Below, piece after piece: positions 16,517-25,440 of a stretch of 64,000 nt of DNA (position 1 is its first letter; the number at the start of each line of letters is the position of its first letter). The notes under the pieces were generated by a model. The model had not been told where the DNA came from. It worked only from the letters and a program-made list of their open reading frames with translations, and ran no database searches. Origin of the DNA: JAJEFO01 sp965221845 (GTDB taxonomy: Bacteria > Pseudomonadota > Alphaproteobacteria > Rhodobacterales > Rhodobacteraceae); contig OZ244919.1 in assembly GCA_965221845.1 (NCBI GenBank), positions 3,224,001-3,288,000 on the forward strand, in the 5' to 3' direction. Made by a program: the position numbers and the translations under genes.

Positions 16517-17707
16517 TCACTGCCTCGCAACAAGCGACGCCGAACTCGCGTCGTATCGGTACCGGGTAATGGTTCCCTCCCGGACCTTTTCGACGGCGTC
16601 GTCGATGGCGTCGAGAGGCACCAGGAACCACTCGCGCGGCACGACCGGATTGCCGAAGCGGTCCTCGATCTCGATGTCAAGACGTGCCGGGGCGAAGATG
16701 CGGTGGATCAATTTCTCCAGCTTGGCGCGGTCGATGTTGTAGAGACGGTAGGTGGCGACGATCTCGACCTCGGCCATCAGGAACGTCGGGTCGAGCCGCG
16801 CGCCGACGATGCGGGTCTCCACCTTCGAGGTGGTGACGCCGATCTTGTGTACGAGAGCTCGGTTTTCGGCGACGAACGGAACATCCGCTTTGCTCCGCAG
16901 CACATAGATGGTGCCGCTGGCTTCGTCGCCGTCCGCGGTCACGTCGGCGAACAACGGGCCCGCCGATGTCTCCAGAATCCGCCTGCCTTTCTCGTCCTTG
17001 TGCAGCGCCCGTTGGAGCGAGCGACGGAGCATGTTGTTCTCGGTGCCGTTGTCGAAAATCACCCGCAGCCGCGCGTCCCGGTCGCCGTAGGTTTGCGTGA
17101 ACTCTTCGCCCATCTCGGCCACATAGGCTTTCTGTCCGCCGACGATGAAGAACCGACCGGGCTCGATGTCGGCCTGAATGCCGAGGGGGCGGGTTTCCCG
17201 GAGACCGGCGTCCAGCTCTTTCTGCACTTGCTCGAAGAGCGGCCGGAACGTCTCGAAGTCCTCGCACTTGCGGCGGGTCGCGATCTCCTCGGAGGCGCGC
17301 TTCTCCGCGCTCGACCGCACGTGGCGAAGCTCGCCGATGTCCGGCGCACCGACCTCGACGCCGAGCTCCACCAGCAAGGCGTCGTCGTCCATGTCGTCCA
17401 GGGACGGGGAAGCGGCTTCGGGTGAATGTCTCAGGAGGTCTTGATGGTCGAAAGGAGACAGCAGCGCGCGGCAGTCGTCCTGCTCGCGGATACGGTCCAG
17501 GCGCACGGCGTAGAGGCGCTCGAAGATGTCGCCGTCCTCGCCGTGGCGGGGGGCGCGGCCATGCGTCTCGACGAAGCGCTGGATCTCCTCGAACCCCGCG
17601 ATGATCCGCTCCTCGCGCGGCGTGCGGGCTGCCGCCTTTTTCGGATCGACGACGATGCCGAGTTCGGCGAGCAGAGCGTCGTCCTCGGCGGTGAACTTCC
17701 TATCCAT
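16517..17707 (-). CDS. GIY-YIG (T5orf172-type) nuclease of a restriction-like operon
   Basis: 396 residues. The C-terminal domain has the GIY-YIG arrangement: GTIYVLRS (265-272), HKIGVTTSKVETRI (287-300, arginine catalytic), a glutamate in KLEKLIHRIF, and a terminal VVPREWFLVPLDAIDDAV strand. The N-terminal 200 residues contain two short repeated LL-ELGI/LL-ELGV segments, perhaps adaptor helices. It starts 8 bp inside the end of the upstream helicase gene. As the operon's only recognisable nuclease, it is the probable effector of the methyltransferase/helicase system. The gene contains no separate target-recognition module that I can see. Confidence 0.75.
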   Translation of the reverse strand: MDRKFTAEDDALLAELGIVVDPKKAAARTPREERIIAGFEEIQRFVETHGRAPRHGEDGDIFERLYAVRLDRIREQDDCRALLSPFDHQDLLRHSPEAASPSLDDMDDDALLVELGVEVGAPDIGELRHVRSSAEKRASEEIATRRKCEDFETFRPLFEQVQKELDAGLRETRPLGIQADIEPGRFFIVGGQKAYVAEMGEEFTQTYGDRDARLRVIFDNGTENNMLRRSLQRALHKDEKGRRILETSAGPLFADVTADGDEASGTIYVLRSKADVPFVAENRALVHKIGVTTSKVETRIVGARLDPTFLMAEVEIVATYRLYNIDRAKLEKLIHRIFAPARLDIEIEDRFGNPVVPREWFLVPLDAIDDAVEKVREGTITRYRYDASSASLVARQ

Positions 17708-19745
17708 CGGCGGCCTCGGCCTTCATGCGGGCGAGGAATGCCACCCCCTCCGCCATACGCTTCTCCCAAGGGTCCGTTGACATCACCGACGGCAGACGGC
17801 CGCGTTCCTGCTTGAACCTCAGCGCACGTCGCGCGAGGTCGCGCGCTTCCTCGGGCGTGAGCTGGATCTTCTTCGCCGTGATGACGGAGGCGACCTGTCT
17901 CAGGCTCTCCTCGCTCATCGTCTTGGCCAGTATCGCGTAGGCTTCGCCGAAGGGGTTGATCCTGTCGATCAGGTCGATGTCGAGATCGCGCACATCCATG
18001 GCGAACTTCCGGACGCCGTCGATCAGCGCGGTGCTGCCGTTCGTCTGCGCTTGGGTTTCGTCGAGCGCGGCCTCCTTCGCCTTCTGGGTCAGGTTCAGGG
18101 CGGCGACGGCGTGCTGTCGCACCGCCTCCCGGTCCTCCTCGGAGAGTTCCGGGTAGCGGTCCTTGATGATCTTGCCCATACGAACCTGGGTCAGCTCCTC
18201 GGGCACGAGTTCCTCGTCGAAGAGCCCGCGCTCTACGGAAGTCTTGTCCTGCGCGAACGCTGCGATCACCTCGTTCAGATCCTCCCGGCAGATGCGCTCG
18301 GCCTCCTTGCCCTTCGGCGCCGTCAGCCCCTTGATCTCGATGTGGAACTGGCCGGTCTCGTGATTGAATCCGACATTGCACTTCTCGGGATCGTAACCCT
18401 CCTCGCCGTAGTCCGCGCCCTCGACGGGACGGCTTTCCGGTCTCTTGGGCGTGAAGTTGAAACGGGGTGCGAGCACCTGCTCCATCAGCAGGCTCGCCGC
18501 GATGGCCTTGAGCGTATCGTTCACCGCCTCGGTGACGGCTTCTTCCGAAGCGTCCGGCTCGGCGATGAGGTTGGTGAAGCGGGCGCGGGCCTTGCCGGGC
18601 GCGTCGCGGGTCGCGCGGCCGATGATCTGCACGATCTCGGTCAGGCTGGAGCGGTAGCCCACCGTCAGCGCGTGATCGCACCAGATCCAGTCGAAGCCCT
18701 CCTTGGCCATGCCGAGGGCGACGATGATGTCGACATGCTCGCGGTCGTTCTTCCGTTCCGGATCCCTGAGCGCGGCCGTGACCCGCTCCCGCCTGCCCGG
18801 ATCGTCGTCGACCAGGTCGGCGATCCGCAGGACCCGGCCCCCGGGCGTCTTGACCAGTTGGAATCCGGTCGCCGCTTCCGCGCCCTCCCACTCGCCCAGC
18901 TCTTCGATAATGTGCTCGACCTCGCGGATTTTGTCCTTGGTGCTCTCGCGCGAGTTGACGTTGGGGATGTGGACGATCGTCTTGTCGTCCGGGTCGAGCA
19001 CCCTCAGGATGTCGTCGGCGTAGTTCCCGGTGTAGAAGAAGTAGCCGATGTCGAGCCGCTTCAGATACTCGTAACCGTTGAGCTGCTCGTAGTACGTGTA
19101 GGTGACGGTCTCGAACCTCGCCTCGTCATGTGGCATGAGCACCGGTTCGGCATCGCCCCGGAAATACGATCCCGTCATGGCCACGATGTGCGTTCTGTCG
19201 CGCGCGATGAGCTGTCCGACATGCTCGCCCAGTCGGTTGTCGGGATTGGCCGATACGTGGTGGAACTCGTCGACCGCGATCAGCCGACCGTCGAAGGCAT
19301 CCGCACCGAACCGGTCGACGGCGAAGCGGAAGGTGGCATGGGTGCAGACCAGGATGCGGTCGCTGCTGTCGAGAAACGCCTTGACCGAATTGACCTTGCC
19401 GCCGTCCGTGCCCGGCGCATTGCAGAGGTTCCACTTGGGGGCAACGGTCCAGTCGGTCCAGAAACCGAACTCGCTCAGCGGCGCGTCGGCGAAGCTCGCG
19501 CCGATGGTCCTCTCGGGGACCACGACAATGGCCTGCCGAAGGCCCTGGTTGTGCAGCTTGTCGAGCGCGATGAACATCAGCGCCCGGCTCTTGCCCGATG
19601 CCGGAGGCGACTTGATCAGGAGATACTGCTCTCCGCGCTTCTCCCATGCCCGCTCCTGCATCGGGCGCATGCCGAGCTCGTTCGACCTCGTGGAACTCCC
19701 GCTACAGGAATAAGTGACCGAGACGGAGGGGATGGTTTCATTCAT
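17700..19745 (-). CDS. DEAD/DEAH-box (SF2) helicase of the restriction-like operon
   Basis: 681 residues. A Q-motif-like segment (RSNELGMRPMQERAW) precedes Walker A (KSPPASGKSRA, about 45-55). The DExH box is AVDEFHH (157-163), motif III is AMTGSYF, and motif VI is QIIGRATR (373-380). The second RecA domain is followed by about 280 residues of unknown function. It resembles helicases of type I/III-like restriction systems but has no nuclease domain; the GIY-YIG protein downstream may supply it. It overlaps both neighbours by 8 bp, so the genes are co-translated. Confidence 0.85.
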   Translation of the reverse strand: MNETIPSVSVTYSCSGSSTRSNELGMRPMQERAWEKRGEQYLLIKSPPASGKSRALMFIALDKLHNQGLRQAIVVVPERTIGASFADAPLSEFGFWTDWTVAPKWNLCNAPGTDGGKVNSVKAFLDSSDRILVCTHATFRFAVDRFGADAFDGRLIAVDEFHHVSANPDNRLGEHVGQLIARDRTHIVAMTGSYFRGDAEPVLMPHDEARFETVTYTYYEQLNGYEYLKRLDIGYFFYTGNYADDILRVLDPDDKTIVHIPNVNSRESTKDKIREVEHIIEELGEWEGAEAATGFQLVKTPGGRVLRIADLVDDDPGRRERVTAALRDPERKNDREHVDIIVALGMAKEGFDWIWCDHALTVGYRSSLTEIVQIIGRATRDAPGKARARFTNLIAEPDASEEAVTEAVNDTLKAIAASLLMEQVLAPRFNFTPKRPESRPVEGADYGEEGYDPEKCNVGFNHETGQFHIEIKGLTAPKGKEAERICREDLNEVIAAFAQDKTSVERGLFDEELVPEELTQVRMGKIIKDRYPELSEEDREAVRQHAVAALNLTQKAKEAALDETQAQTNGSTALIDGVRKFAMDVRDLDIDLIDRINPFGEAYAILAKTMSEESLRQVASVITAKKIQLTPEEARDLARRALRFKQERGRLPSVMSTDPWEKRMAEGVAFLARMKAEAADG

Positions 19746-20604
19746 GTGAAGGCGTGACTCTCTGGTCGAATCGGCGAAGGAAGAGGCGTGCGGTCACGAG
19801 CGAAATCTGAAGCCTGAAGGTCGAATCTTCTTCTTCGGAGAGTCCCGGGTGCCCGCCATGGGGGTGCATTCTGCTCATCAACCCCTGGACGAATTGCGGC
19901 TTTTGGTTGTTGGGATTCCACTCGTTGTAGTCGACGAGCAAGAACGGCGGCTGAAGGGTGCCGAGGTAGTCCCGTCGGGCCTTGCTGTCACCGCTGGCGG
20001 CGTAGCCCAAGCCGGTGGCGATTTCATTGAGGTAGCTCTCATAGAAGTTTCGCAACTCTCCGTTGGCCGATGACCACTCCCCGCGACTGAACGCTGAGAG
20101 CGCCCGCGCCAAATGCCCCTTCGCAACGGCGAATCCGTGTCGATCCAACAGGAGTGTGACCTCGCTTTCGGCTTCCCGGAAGTCGAGCTCGGGAACGTCT
20201 GAAGGCAGCATCCGGACAAGCTGAACGGTCGTTTCGGTTCGCCTACTTGGCCAATAGTCGTCGGAGTCGACCTCTACCTGCGTAGACCGAAGTTCGAAAC
20301 CGTCAAGTCGCAAGCCCGCAACAAGCCTTGTCCAGGCAGCGGAACGTCGCTTGTGCTCGGGTGCGGAAATCGCGATGTCGACCAATGCGCGGCTGAGATG
20401 TACCCGTCCACCCTCCGTCAGGACCTCAATCCCCTCCTCGCAGGCGATACGCGCCCAGTCCGCAACCCGTGCCGATTTGCTCGAAGCGCTGCACCTTCCC
20501 GCAATCCCCCACCGGACTTCCAGTACTTCCATGTCGCTGTGCGATTGGAAGCTCGAAACGACCTCGGCGGCAGCGACGACGGTCATGCGATTGAACTCGC
20601 TCAC
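19738..20604 (-). CDS. Uncharacterised HEPN-like protein of the restriction-like operon
   Basis: 288 residues from GTG, overlapping the methyltransferase stop (GTGA) and the helicase start by 8 bp. I do not recognise a named family. The C-terminal half is helical and includes HLARALSAFSRGEWSSANGE, then NFYESYLNEIATGLG, then a final helix ending LFLRRFDQ. That organisation, with a polar R/E-rich helix pair, recalls HEPN-type proteins common in defence operons, but no clear R-x4-6-H motif was found. It may be a structural subunit or an abortive effector. Conservation of overlap implies it is needed by the system. Confidence 0.45.
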   Translation of the reverse strand: MSEFNRMTVVAAAEVVSSFQSHSDMEVLEVRWGIAGRCSASSKSARVADWARIACEEGIEVLTEGGRVHLSRALVDIAISAPEHKRRSAAWTRLVAGLRLDGFELRSTQVEVDSDDYWPSRRTETTVQLVRMLPSDVPELDFREAESEVTLLLDRHGFAVAKGHLARALSAFSRGEWSSANGELRNFYESYLNEIATGLGYAASGDSKARRDYLGTLQPPFLLVDYNEWNPNNQKPQFVQGLMSRMHPHGGHPGLSEEEDSTFRLQISLVTARLFLRRFDQRVTPSHE

Positions 20605-23357
20605 GCCGCCCCCTTTGCTACGCTCATGTCGATGTAAAGCTGGAAGAGCTTCTCCAGGCGTTCCGTATCGTTTCGGAAGCGGCGGCCGATGTAGATTCGC
20701 TCAAGAACCTCGTCGTTACGCTCGTGCACGGCGCGAAGATTGTCCGGCATCTTCGCTGGATCGTAGAGATCGGCGATGGTCGCCGGGAAGTGCGTCTCGC
20801 GGGCGAGCAGGATGTTCTCGGCGCAGGCCGTCAGGTCGGCCCTGTTCTTCCTCGTGAGCGACGGCACGGGGAAGGTGTTCCAGCCGAGGGTGTTGGAGTA
20901 GGAGAAGTCCGTTCGAAGCCGAACGCACACGGTTCCGATCCAGACCCAATGCAGCCGCGATGCGATCAGCGCAATGTTCCAGAGCGGGGCGTCGTAGAGT
21001 GCGAAGTTACGGTCTCCAATGATGGTTCCCGCGGCCGCAAGCCCGACCGGAAGATAATCCCGGTTCTCCGAACTCACCCGCGGAACGACGATTGCTGTCT
21101 CGTTTCCGGCTTGCCGGACCTCGCCGAACCGGAACGGCGCTGCCGCCAAGTCCCTTGTGGTCGGCCTATTTGAGTCCGAGCGCTGGTCCCGGACCGCCTC
21201 GAAGCGCGATTGCAGCCAGTCGTTCCTCCGGGCAGCTTCGTATTCGTCGTCGTCGACCCAGATGCATCGTCGTTCCATTCCGCGAATGAACTCTTGCGAG
21301 CCGAAGAACGGACGGATGAAGGACGGGTCCACAGCGCGATTTCCAATCGCATCCGCCGCCTCGGCAGTATTCAGGAGGAGATGTCCGCCATCGTTGGGCA
21401 TGTTGCCGAAGCTCATCTCCGCGATGTCGCTCAGCGGTTCCGGGACCGCCCGCACGACGAAGTTCGGTGCGGACACGAGGTAGGGGTTGATGTTGTCCGC
21501 GTCCCTGACGATCCCACCGCCGTCGCCGGACAATGAGTACAAGCGGCGCTTCCCCTTCGCGTGGTTGGAAATCCCCACGATGACCACCGTCACCCCCGCG
21601 TTGTGAGCGGCAAGGTTGGCCCATTTGAAGGATGTGTGGGCGAACGGAATCTCGTGTCCGGTCGAAAAGACCAGGGGCCAGAGCGTGTTGACTTGGCGAC
21701 CCTGGCAAATCGAATTCGTCGACACCAGCGCGGCGACGGCATCCGTCTGCGTTCCGTAATCGGCGGCCTTCATGAACCAGCCGGAGACATAATCCAAGGA
21801 CTTCCAGTTCTTCGTTCGCCCCTCGAATACCGCCTTGAGATCTGCCTTCTGGTCACGAGTCTGCCATTGGCTTCCCCGGTACGGAGGGTTGCTGCATATG
21901 TAGGTTTCACCGCCTTCGTTCTCGAAGTCGATTTCGGCCTGATCCAGCGGCGTCTCGAACAGGTCGTCGGCGGTGTGTTTCACGCCGGTTCCGGTGGGCG
22001 GGCAAAGCTTCAGCCAGTCGAGCCTGAGCGCATTGCCGCAGGTAATCCAGTTCATGGCATCGAGCGGCAGGAACTCGGCGAGAGCTTCCTGCTGGCCGCG
22101 ATAGAGCACGTCGCACTGATACTCGGCGATGATGAGGGCGAGCCGGGCGACCTCGGCCGGAAAGTCGCGAAGCTCGATGCCCCGGAAGTTGGTCAGCGGG
22201 ACGTCGGACCTGCGTCCGCGTTCGCGCCGCCTCTCGTTGATCTCCGCTTCGATCTCCCGCACTGCCTTGTAGGCGATTACCAGGAAGTTCCCAGAGCCGC
22301 ATGCTGGATCGAATACGCGGAGCCTCGCCATGCGATTGCGCAGGTTCAGGAGCTTGCGGGGGTTGGTCCCTGCCTCCGTCAGTTTCTCGCGAAGATTGTC
22401 GAGGAACAGCGGATTGAGTACCTTCAGGATGTTCGGCACGCTGGTGTAGTGCATGCCGAGCGCGCCGCGCTCCTCGTCGTCGGCGACGGCCTGGATCATC
22501 GAACCGAAGATGTCGGGGTTGATCTTCTTCCAGTCGAGGTTGCCGATGTGAAGGAGATAGGATCGCGCGATCCGGCTGAAGCGGGGCACGTCCGTCGACT
22601 CCGAGAAGAGCCCGCCGTTCACATAGGGAAACGTGGAGGCCCAGCGGGGGATGTCGGCACCCTTCCGCGCCTTGGTATCCGTGTTCATGGCGCGGAATAT
22701 CTCCCCGATCACCTCGTGGGTGTTCGAACTGTCGGATGCGCTCATCCGTTCGATCGTGGCGGTGAAGAGATCGTCACCGTTGAAGATGTCCGTGTCTTCG
22801 GCGAAGAAGCAGAAGATGAGCCGCGCCATGAAGTGGTTCATTTCGGGACGGCGAGCGGCGGTACCCCATTCCGGATTCTCCTTCAGCAGCTCGACATAGA
22901 GGCGGTTCAGCCGTCCGGTCGCCCTGATGTCGAATGCGCTCTCGCGGATCTGCTTGACGGTCGTGATGCCGGCCAGCGGCAGGAAGAAGCCGAAATGCTC
23001 GGGGAAGTCCGGATAGTCGCAGACGATGACGTCGCCGCTGTTCAGGTCCTCGGCGTGAAACTCCCCTCCGTCTGTCGCAAGGACGAACTTCGCCTTCGCG
23101 CGCGCCGTCGCCAGACTGGCCTTGAGCGCCTCCAGGGTGGCTGCCGCCTCGCCTTCGGGGCATACCTTGATGTGGATGTTGCTGCGTTGGAGCACGCCCC
23201 CAAGGTCGGAACTGTTCGATGCGCCGGAGCGCAGGCGCTTGATCGTCGTAGCCTTGTTGCCGAAGGCTTGCAGAAACGAAAAAGGAAACTCTCCGCCTAC
23301 GAAGGGCCGTCCGGCGAGTGCGGATACCGCTTCCTCGATCTCGACGGCGTTCATCAA
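20601..23357 (-). CDS. MmeI-like class I DNA methyltransferase
   Basis: 918 residues of the MmeI/COG1002 type. AdoMet motif I (DPACGSGNF) is at 350-358, catalytic NPPY (CSNPPYRG) at 490-493, and a long target-recognition region of roughly 350 residues follows. The N-terminus aligns with the MmeI nuclease domain (AFGNKATTIKRLR, later KFVLATDGGEFHAEDL), but the stretch that should carry the D...ExK catalytic centre is replaced by a short segment without it. The enzyme is therefore probably methylation-only, and cleavage is left to the operon's GIY-YIG protein. Two ATGs occur at the start (23357, 23354). First gene of the four-gene operon. Confidence 0.85.
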   Translation of the reverse strand: MMNAVEIEEAVSALAGRPFVGGEFPFSFLQAFGNKATTIKRLRSGASNSSDLGGVLQRSNIHIKVCPEGEAAATLEALKASLATARAKAKFVLATDGGEFHAEDLNSGDVIVCDYPDFPEHFGFFLPLAGITTVKQIRESAFDIRATGRLNRLYVELLKENPEWGTAARRPEMNHFMARLIFCFFAEDTDIFNGDDLFTATIERMSASDSSNTHEVIGEIFRAMNTDTKARKGADIPRWASTFPYVNGGLFSESTDVPRFSRIARSYLLHIGNLDWKKINPDIFGSMIQAVADDEERGALGMHYTSVPNILKVLNPLFLDNLREKLTEAGTNPRKLLNLRNRMARLRVFDPACGSGNFLVIAYKAVREIEAEINERRRERGRRSDVPLTNFRGIELRDFPAEVARLALIIAEYQCDVLYRGQQEALAEFLPLDAMNWITCGNALRLDWLKLCPPTGTGVKHTADDLFETPLDQAEIDFENEGGETYICSNPPYRGSQWQTRDQKADLKAVFEGRTKNWKSLDYVSGWFMKAADYGTQTDAVAALVSTNSICQGRQVNTLWPLVFSTGHEIPFAHTSFKWANLAAHNAGVTVVIVGISNHAKGKRRLYSLSGDGGGIVRDADNINPYLVSAPNFVVRAVPEPLSDIAEMSFGNMPNDGGHLLLNTAEAADAIGNRAVDPSFIRPFFGSQEFIRGMERRCIWVDDDEYEAARRNDWLQSRFEAVRDQRSDSNRPTTRDLAAAPFRFGEVRQAGNETAIVVPRVSSENRDYLPVGLAAAGTIIGDRNFALYDAPLWNIALIASRLHWVWIGTVCVRLRTDFSYSNTLGWNTFPVPSLTRKNRADLTACAENILLARETHFPATIADLYDPAKMPDNLRAVHERNDEVLERIYIGRRFRNDTERLEKLFQLYIDMSVAKGAA

Positions 23358-23678
23358 TCAGTCCATGTCCGCTGGAGGTTACGAGACGTGGCCTCGGCGG
23401 TCCCACCGTCGGGCAGTGGTGCGGGCATCGGTCGCGAGTACGACGAGCTCAATCTGCTGCCACGCCGCCCGTCGTCGTCCGATTGAGACAGCGCGATGTG
23501 GGCGAGAACCGTCGCACGAGGGCATCGGACGCTCAAGTGCCTGCCGCCTCATCGTCCAGTTCGAATGTCTCGTCCCGCACGGCTCTGGCGTCCATGACAA
23601 TGCGCCCACATACAGCAGGAGGACGGCAGACGCACCCGTAGCAGCGGCGCGACTCGGGTTGCGAGGTCATCGTACCGC
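23358..23678. other. Upstream region of the methyltransferase operon
   Basis: 321 bp between the HigA-like gene and the methyltransferase start, both minus strand. No convincing gene on either strand. The promoter of the four-gene operon should lie here. Confidence 0.4.
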
Positions 23679-23996
23679 TCACCGCACTGCCTGGACCTTC
23701 AGGTGCAGTCCTTCGCGCTGCTGCAGGCAGCCGATGATCTCGAACAGATTGCGGGCCTGGGGGTTGCCGTGCGGGCCGAGCATGCGCATCAGGCTCTTCG
23801 GCGACTTGTCGGTGAGGCCGCCGAGTTCCCGAAACCCGATGGTGGCGTTGATGTAGTCGCGCAGCACCGACTTGCCGGTCTCCACATCGCCGGCAAGCAG
23901 GCACTCCACCCCTTCCTCGAGAAGCGCCTCGCGAAATTCGGGGTCGCGTTCGATCCGCGCGCGAACCGTCTCCTTGAAGTCGCGGGTCAGGGGCAT
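23679..23996 (-). CDS. HigA-like addiction-module antidote
   Basis: 105 residues: MPLTRDFKETVRARIERDPE, EALLEEGVECLLAGDVETGK, RDYINATIGFRELG, then KSPKSLMRMLGPHGNPQARN, which is the helix-turn-helix of chromosomal HigA/ putative addiction-module antidotes. It binds the operator of its own operon and neutralises a RelE/HigB-type RNase. The start ATG lies inside the end of the upstream toxin fragment. The toxin has been cut short by an IS30-family element, so this is now an orphan antitoxin. Confidence 0.8.
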   Translation of the reverse strand: MPLTRDFKETVRARIERDPEFREALLEEGVECLLAGDVETGKSVLRDYINATIGFRELGGLTDKSPKSLMRMLGPHGNPQARNLFEIIGCLQQREGLHLKVQAVR

Positions 23997-24160
23997 GGTC
24001 CTCGATCCTCCTCCTCCTGCCGCCGGCGCCGCCGGTACTCCCGCCACAGGCGCCTCGCGGTCTCGATGTCGCGTTGCTGGCGCGCCTTCGCTCCGCCGCC
24101 GAGCAGGACGATCAGGGTAGCGCCATCGCGACCCGCCGCTTCCACTCCGAAGTGCAACAT
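23987..24160 (-). pseudogene. HigB-like toxin fragment, truncated by IS30-family insertion
   Basis: The last ~45 codons of a HigB/RelE-type toxin remain: DGATLIVLLGGGAKARQQRD, then IETARRLWREYRRR, ending in a TGA that overlaps the antitoxin start. The family N-terminus is missing. Upstream, the frame enters the 20 bp terminal inverted repeat of an IS30-family element, whose bases supply the apparent MLHFGVE start. The toxin is therefore inactive unless the N-terminus was supplied elsewhere. Confidence 0.7.
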
Positions 24161-25440
24161 CAGCCAGCGAGGGGCGAAGCCCGAGCGGCGGCGGTCCCTT
24201 CACCGGGAGGCGTAGCCAGTCTTCCGGGGCGGTGCAAGCCCTGCCGGGCGCTGTCCGCGGCCCGCCGGACGCAGGGAGGGCGGAGCCCGACCGGAGGACG
24301 GCGGGCCGCGGACAGCGCGCATCTCCCCTCGGAGCCGCCCCCGGCGGCCCCGGAACGGCCCCCTCAGGGCGGCTGCGCCCGGGCAGGAAGGCCTCGGACG
24401 GGGTGAGGTAGCCCAGCGCCTTCCTCGGACGTGCGTCCGTCCGGTCCTGGACGGCCTTCACGGCCTCGTCCGTCACCTTGCGGAAGTCCGTGCCCTTCGG
24501 GAACCACTCCCGCACCAGCCCGTTCACGTGCTCGTCCGTGCCGCGCTCCCAGGAGTGGCAATGCCGCGCGAAGAAGAACCCCGCGCCGAGCGCCTCGGCC
24601 ACCCTGGCATGGCCCGCGAACTCCTTGCCGTTGTCCGCGGTGACCGTGTGCACGGGGAGAGGGCCCAGCATGCCGGTCATGGCCGAGCCGACCGCGTCCG
24701 CCGTCTTCCTCTCGACCCTTTCGAGCAGGGTGTGCCTGGACGCCCTGTCCACCAGCGACACCAGCGCGCCGCCGGTGCCCTTGCCGTTGATTCGTGTCCG
24801 CCTCCCGGTCGCCGACCCGTTCCTTCGCCTCCACGACGTCCGGGCGCTCGGAGATGTCCACCCGGCCCGGGATGCGGCCGCGGCCCGCGTGGGCCCCGCC
24901 CTTCCGGTTCGGCTTCTTCCCGCGGCGGCGGAGATGCCGCCAGAGACCGCCGCCGGCCTTCCGGTCGGCGTGGATGCGCTCGCAGGTCCACTGACGCCCC
25001 GCCATCGGCTCGCCCTCCTTGCGGAGGCGCCCGCTGACCTGCTCGGGGCTCCAGCCCTCGGCCAGCCGCTCCTCCGCCATGCGCCACAGCTCCGGCGTCA
25101 TCTTGCGCGCCACCGACGAGGCCGCGCTGCGGCGCCTGTCCGCCTTGCGCCGGGCCTGCTTGTGGCGGTAGCCGCGCCTGCCGGCGTTGCGCCGCACCTC
25201 GCGCCAGACCGTCGTGCGGTCCCGGCCGAGCTGGCGGGCGATCGCCGGGCCGGAAAGCCCGCTTTTCCTCAGGGCGTGGATCTGGCAGCGTTCCGCATGA
25301 GGCCGGTGGCGATGGCCCTCGGGCATGACAGTCTCCTTGCTTCATCACAGGGACTGTCGTCGCCGCCTGGCCGATTCGCAACATCATGTGTCGCCGAACG
25401 ACCAGGAACACTGCATCAGGTGTTGCACTTCAGAGTGGAA
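24140..25440 (-). mobile_element. IS30-family insertion sequence with frameshifted transposase
   Basis: A ~1.3 kb element bounded by 20 bp inverted repeats that differ by one base: TTCCACTCCGAAGTGCAACA at 24140-24159, and its near-complement at 25421-25440. Inside is an IS30-type transposase in minus orientation. The insertion destroyed a HigB-like toxin gene on its left. On the right it abuts IS110 debris, so its original right flank is not intact. Confidence 0.8.
24360..25326 (-). pseudogene. IS30-family transposase, frameshifted
   Basis: The N-terminal part (from ATG 25326) shows the IS30 helix-turn-helix: MRKSGLSGPAIARQLGRDRT is approximated by RKSGLSGPAIARQLGRDRTT, then EQVSGRLRKEG. Around 24787 an extra A in GACACGAATCAACGG shifts the frame, so EADTNQ replaces the expected EADTI. 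The catalytic half continues one frame over: SLVDRASRHTLLERVERKTA, VTADNGKEFAGHARVAEALG, and GTDEHVNGLVREWFPKGTDF, with the DDE aspartate and glutamate visible. A W-to-R change precedes the shift. Programmed frameshifting is not expected in IS30, so this copy is most likely dead. Confidence 0.8.

Noticed and set aside
18051..19757. 568-codon plus-strand open frame
   Set aside because: Complement of the SF2 helicase gene, which has all helicase motifs.
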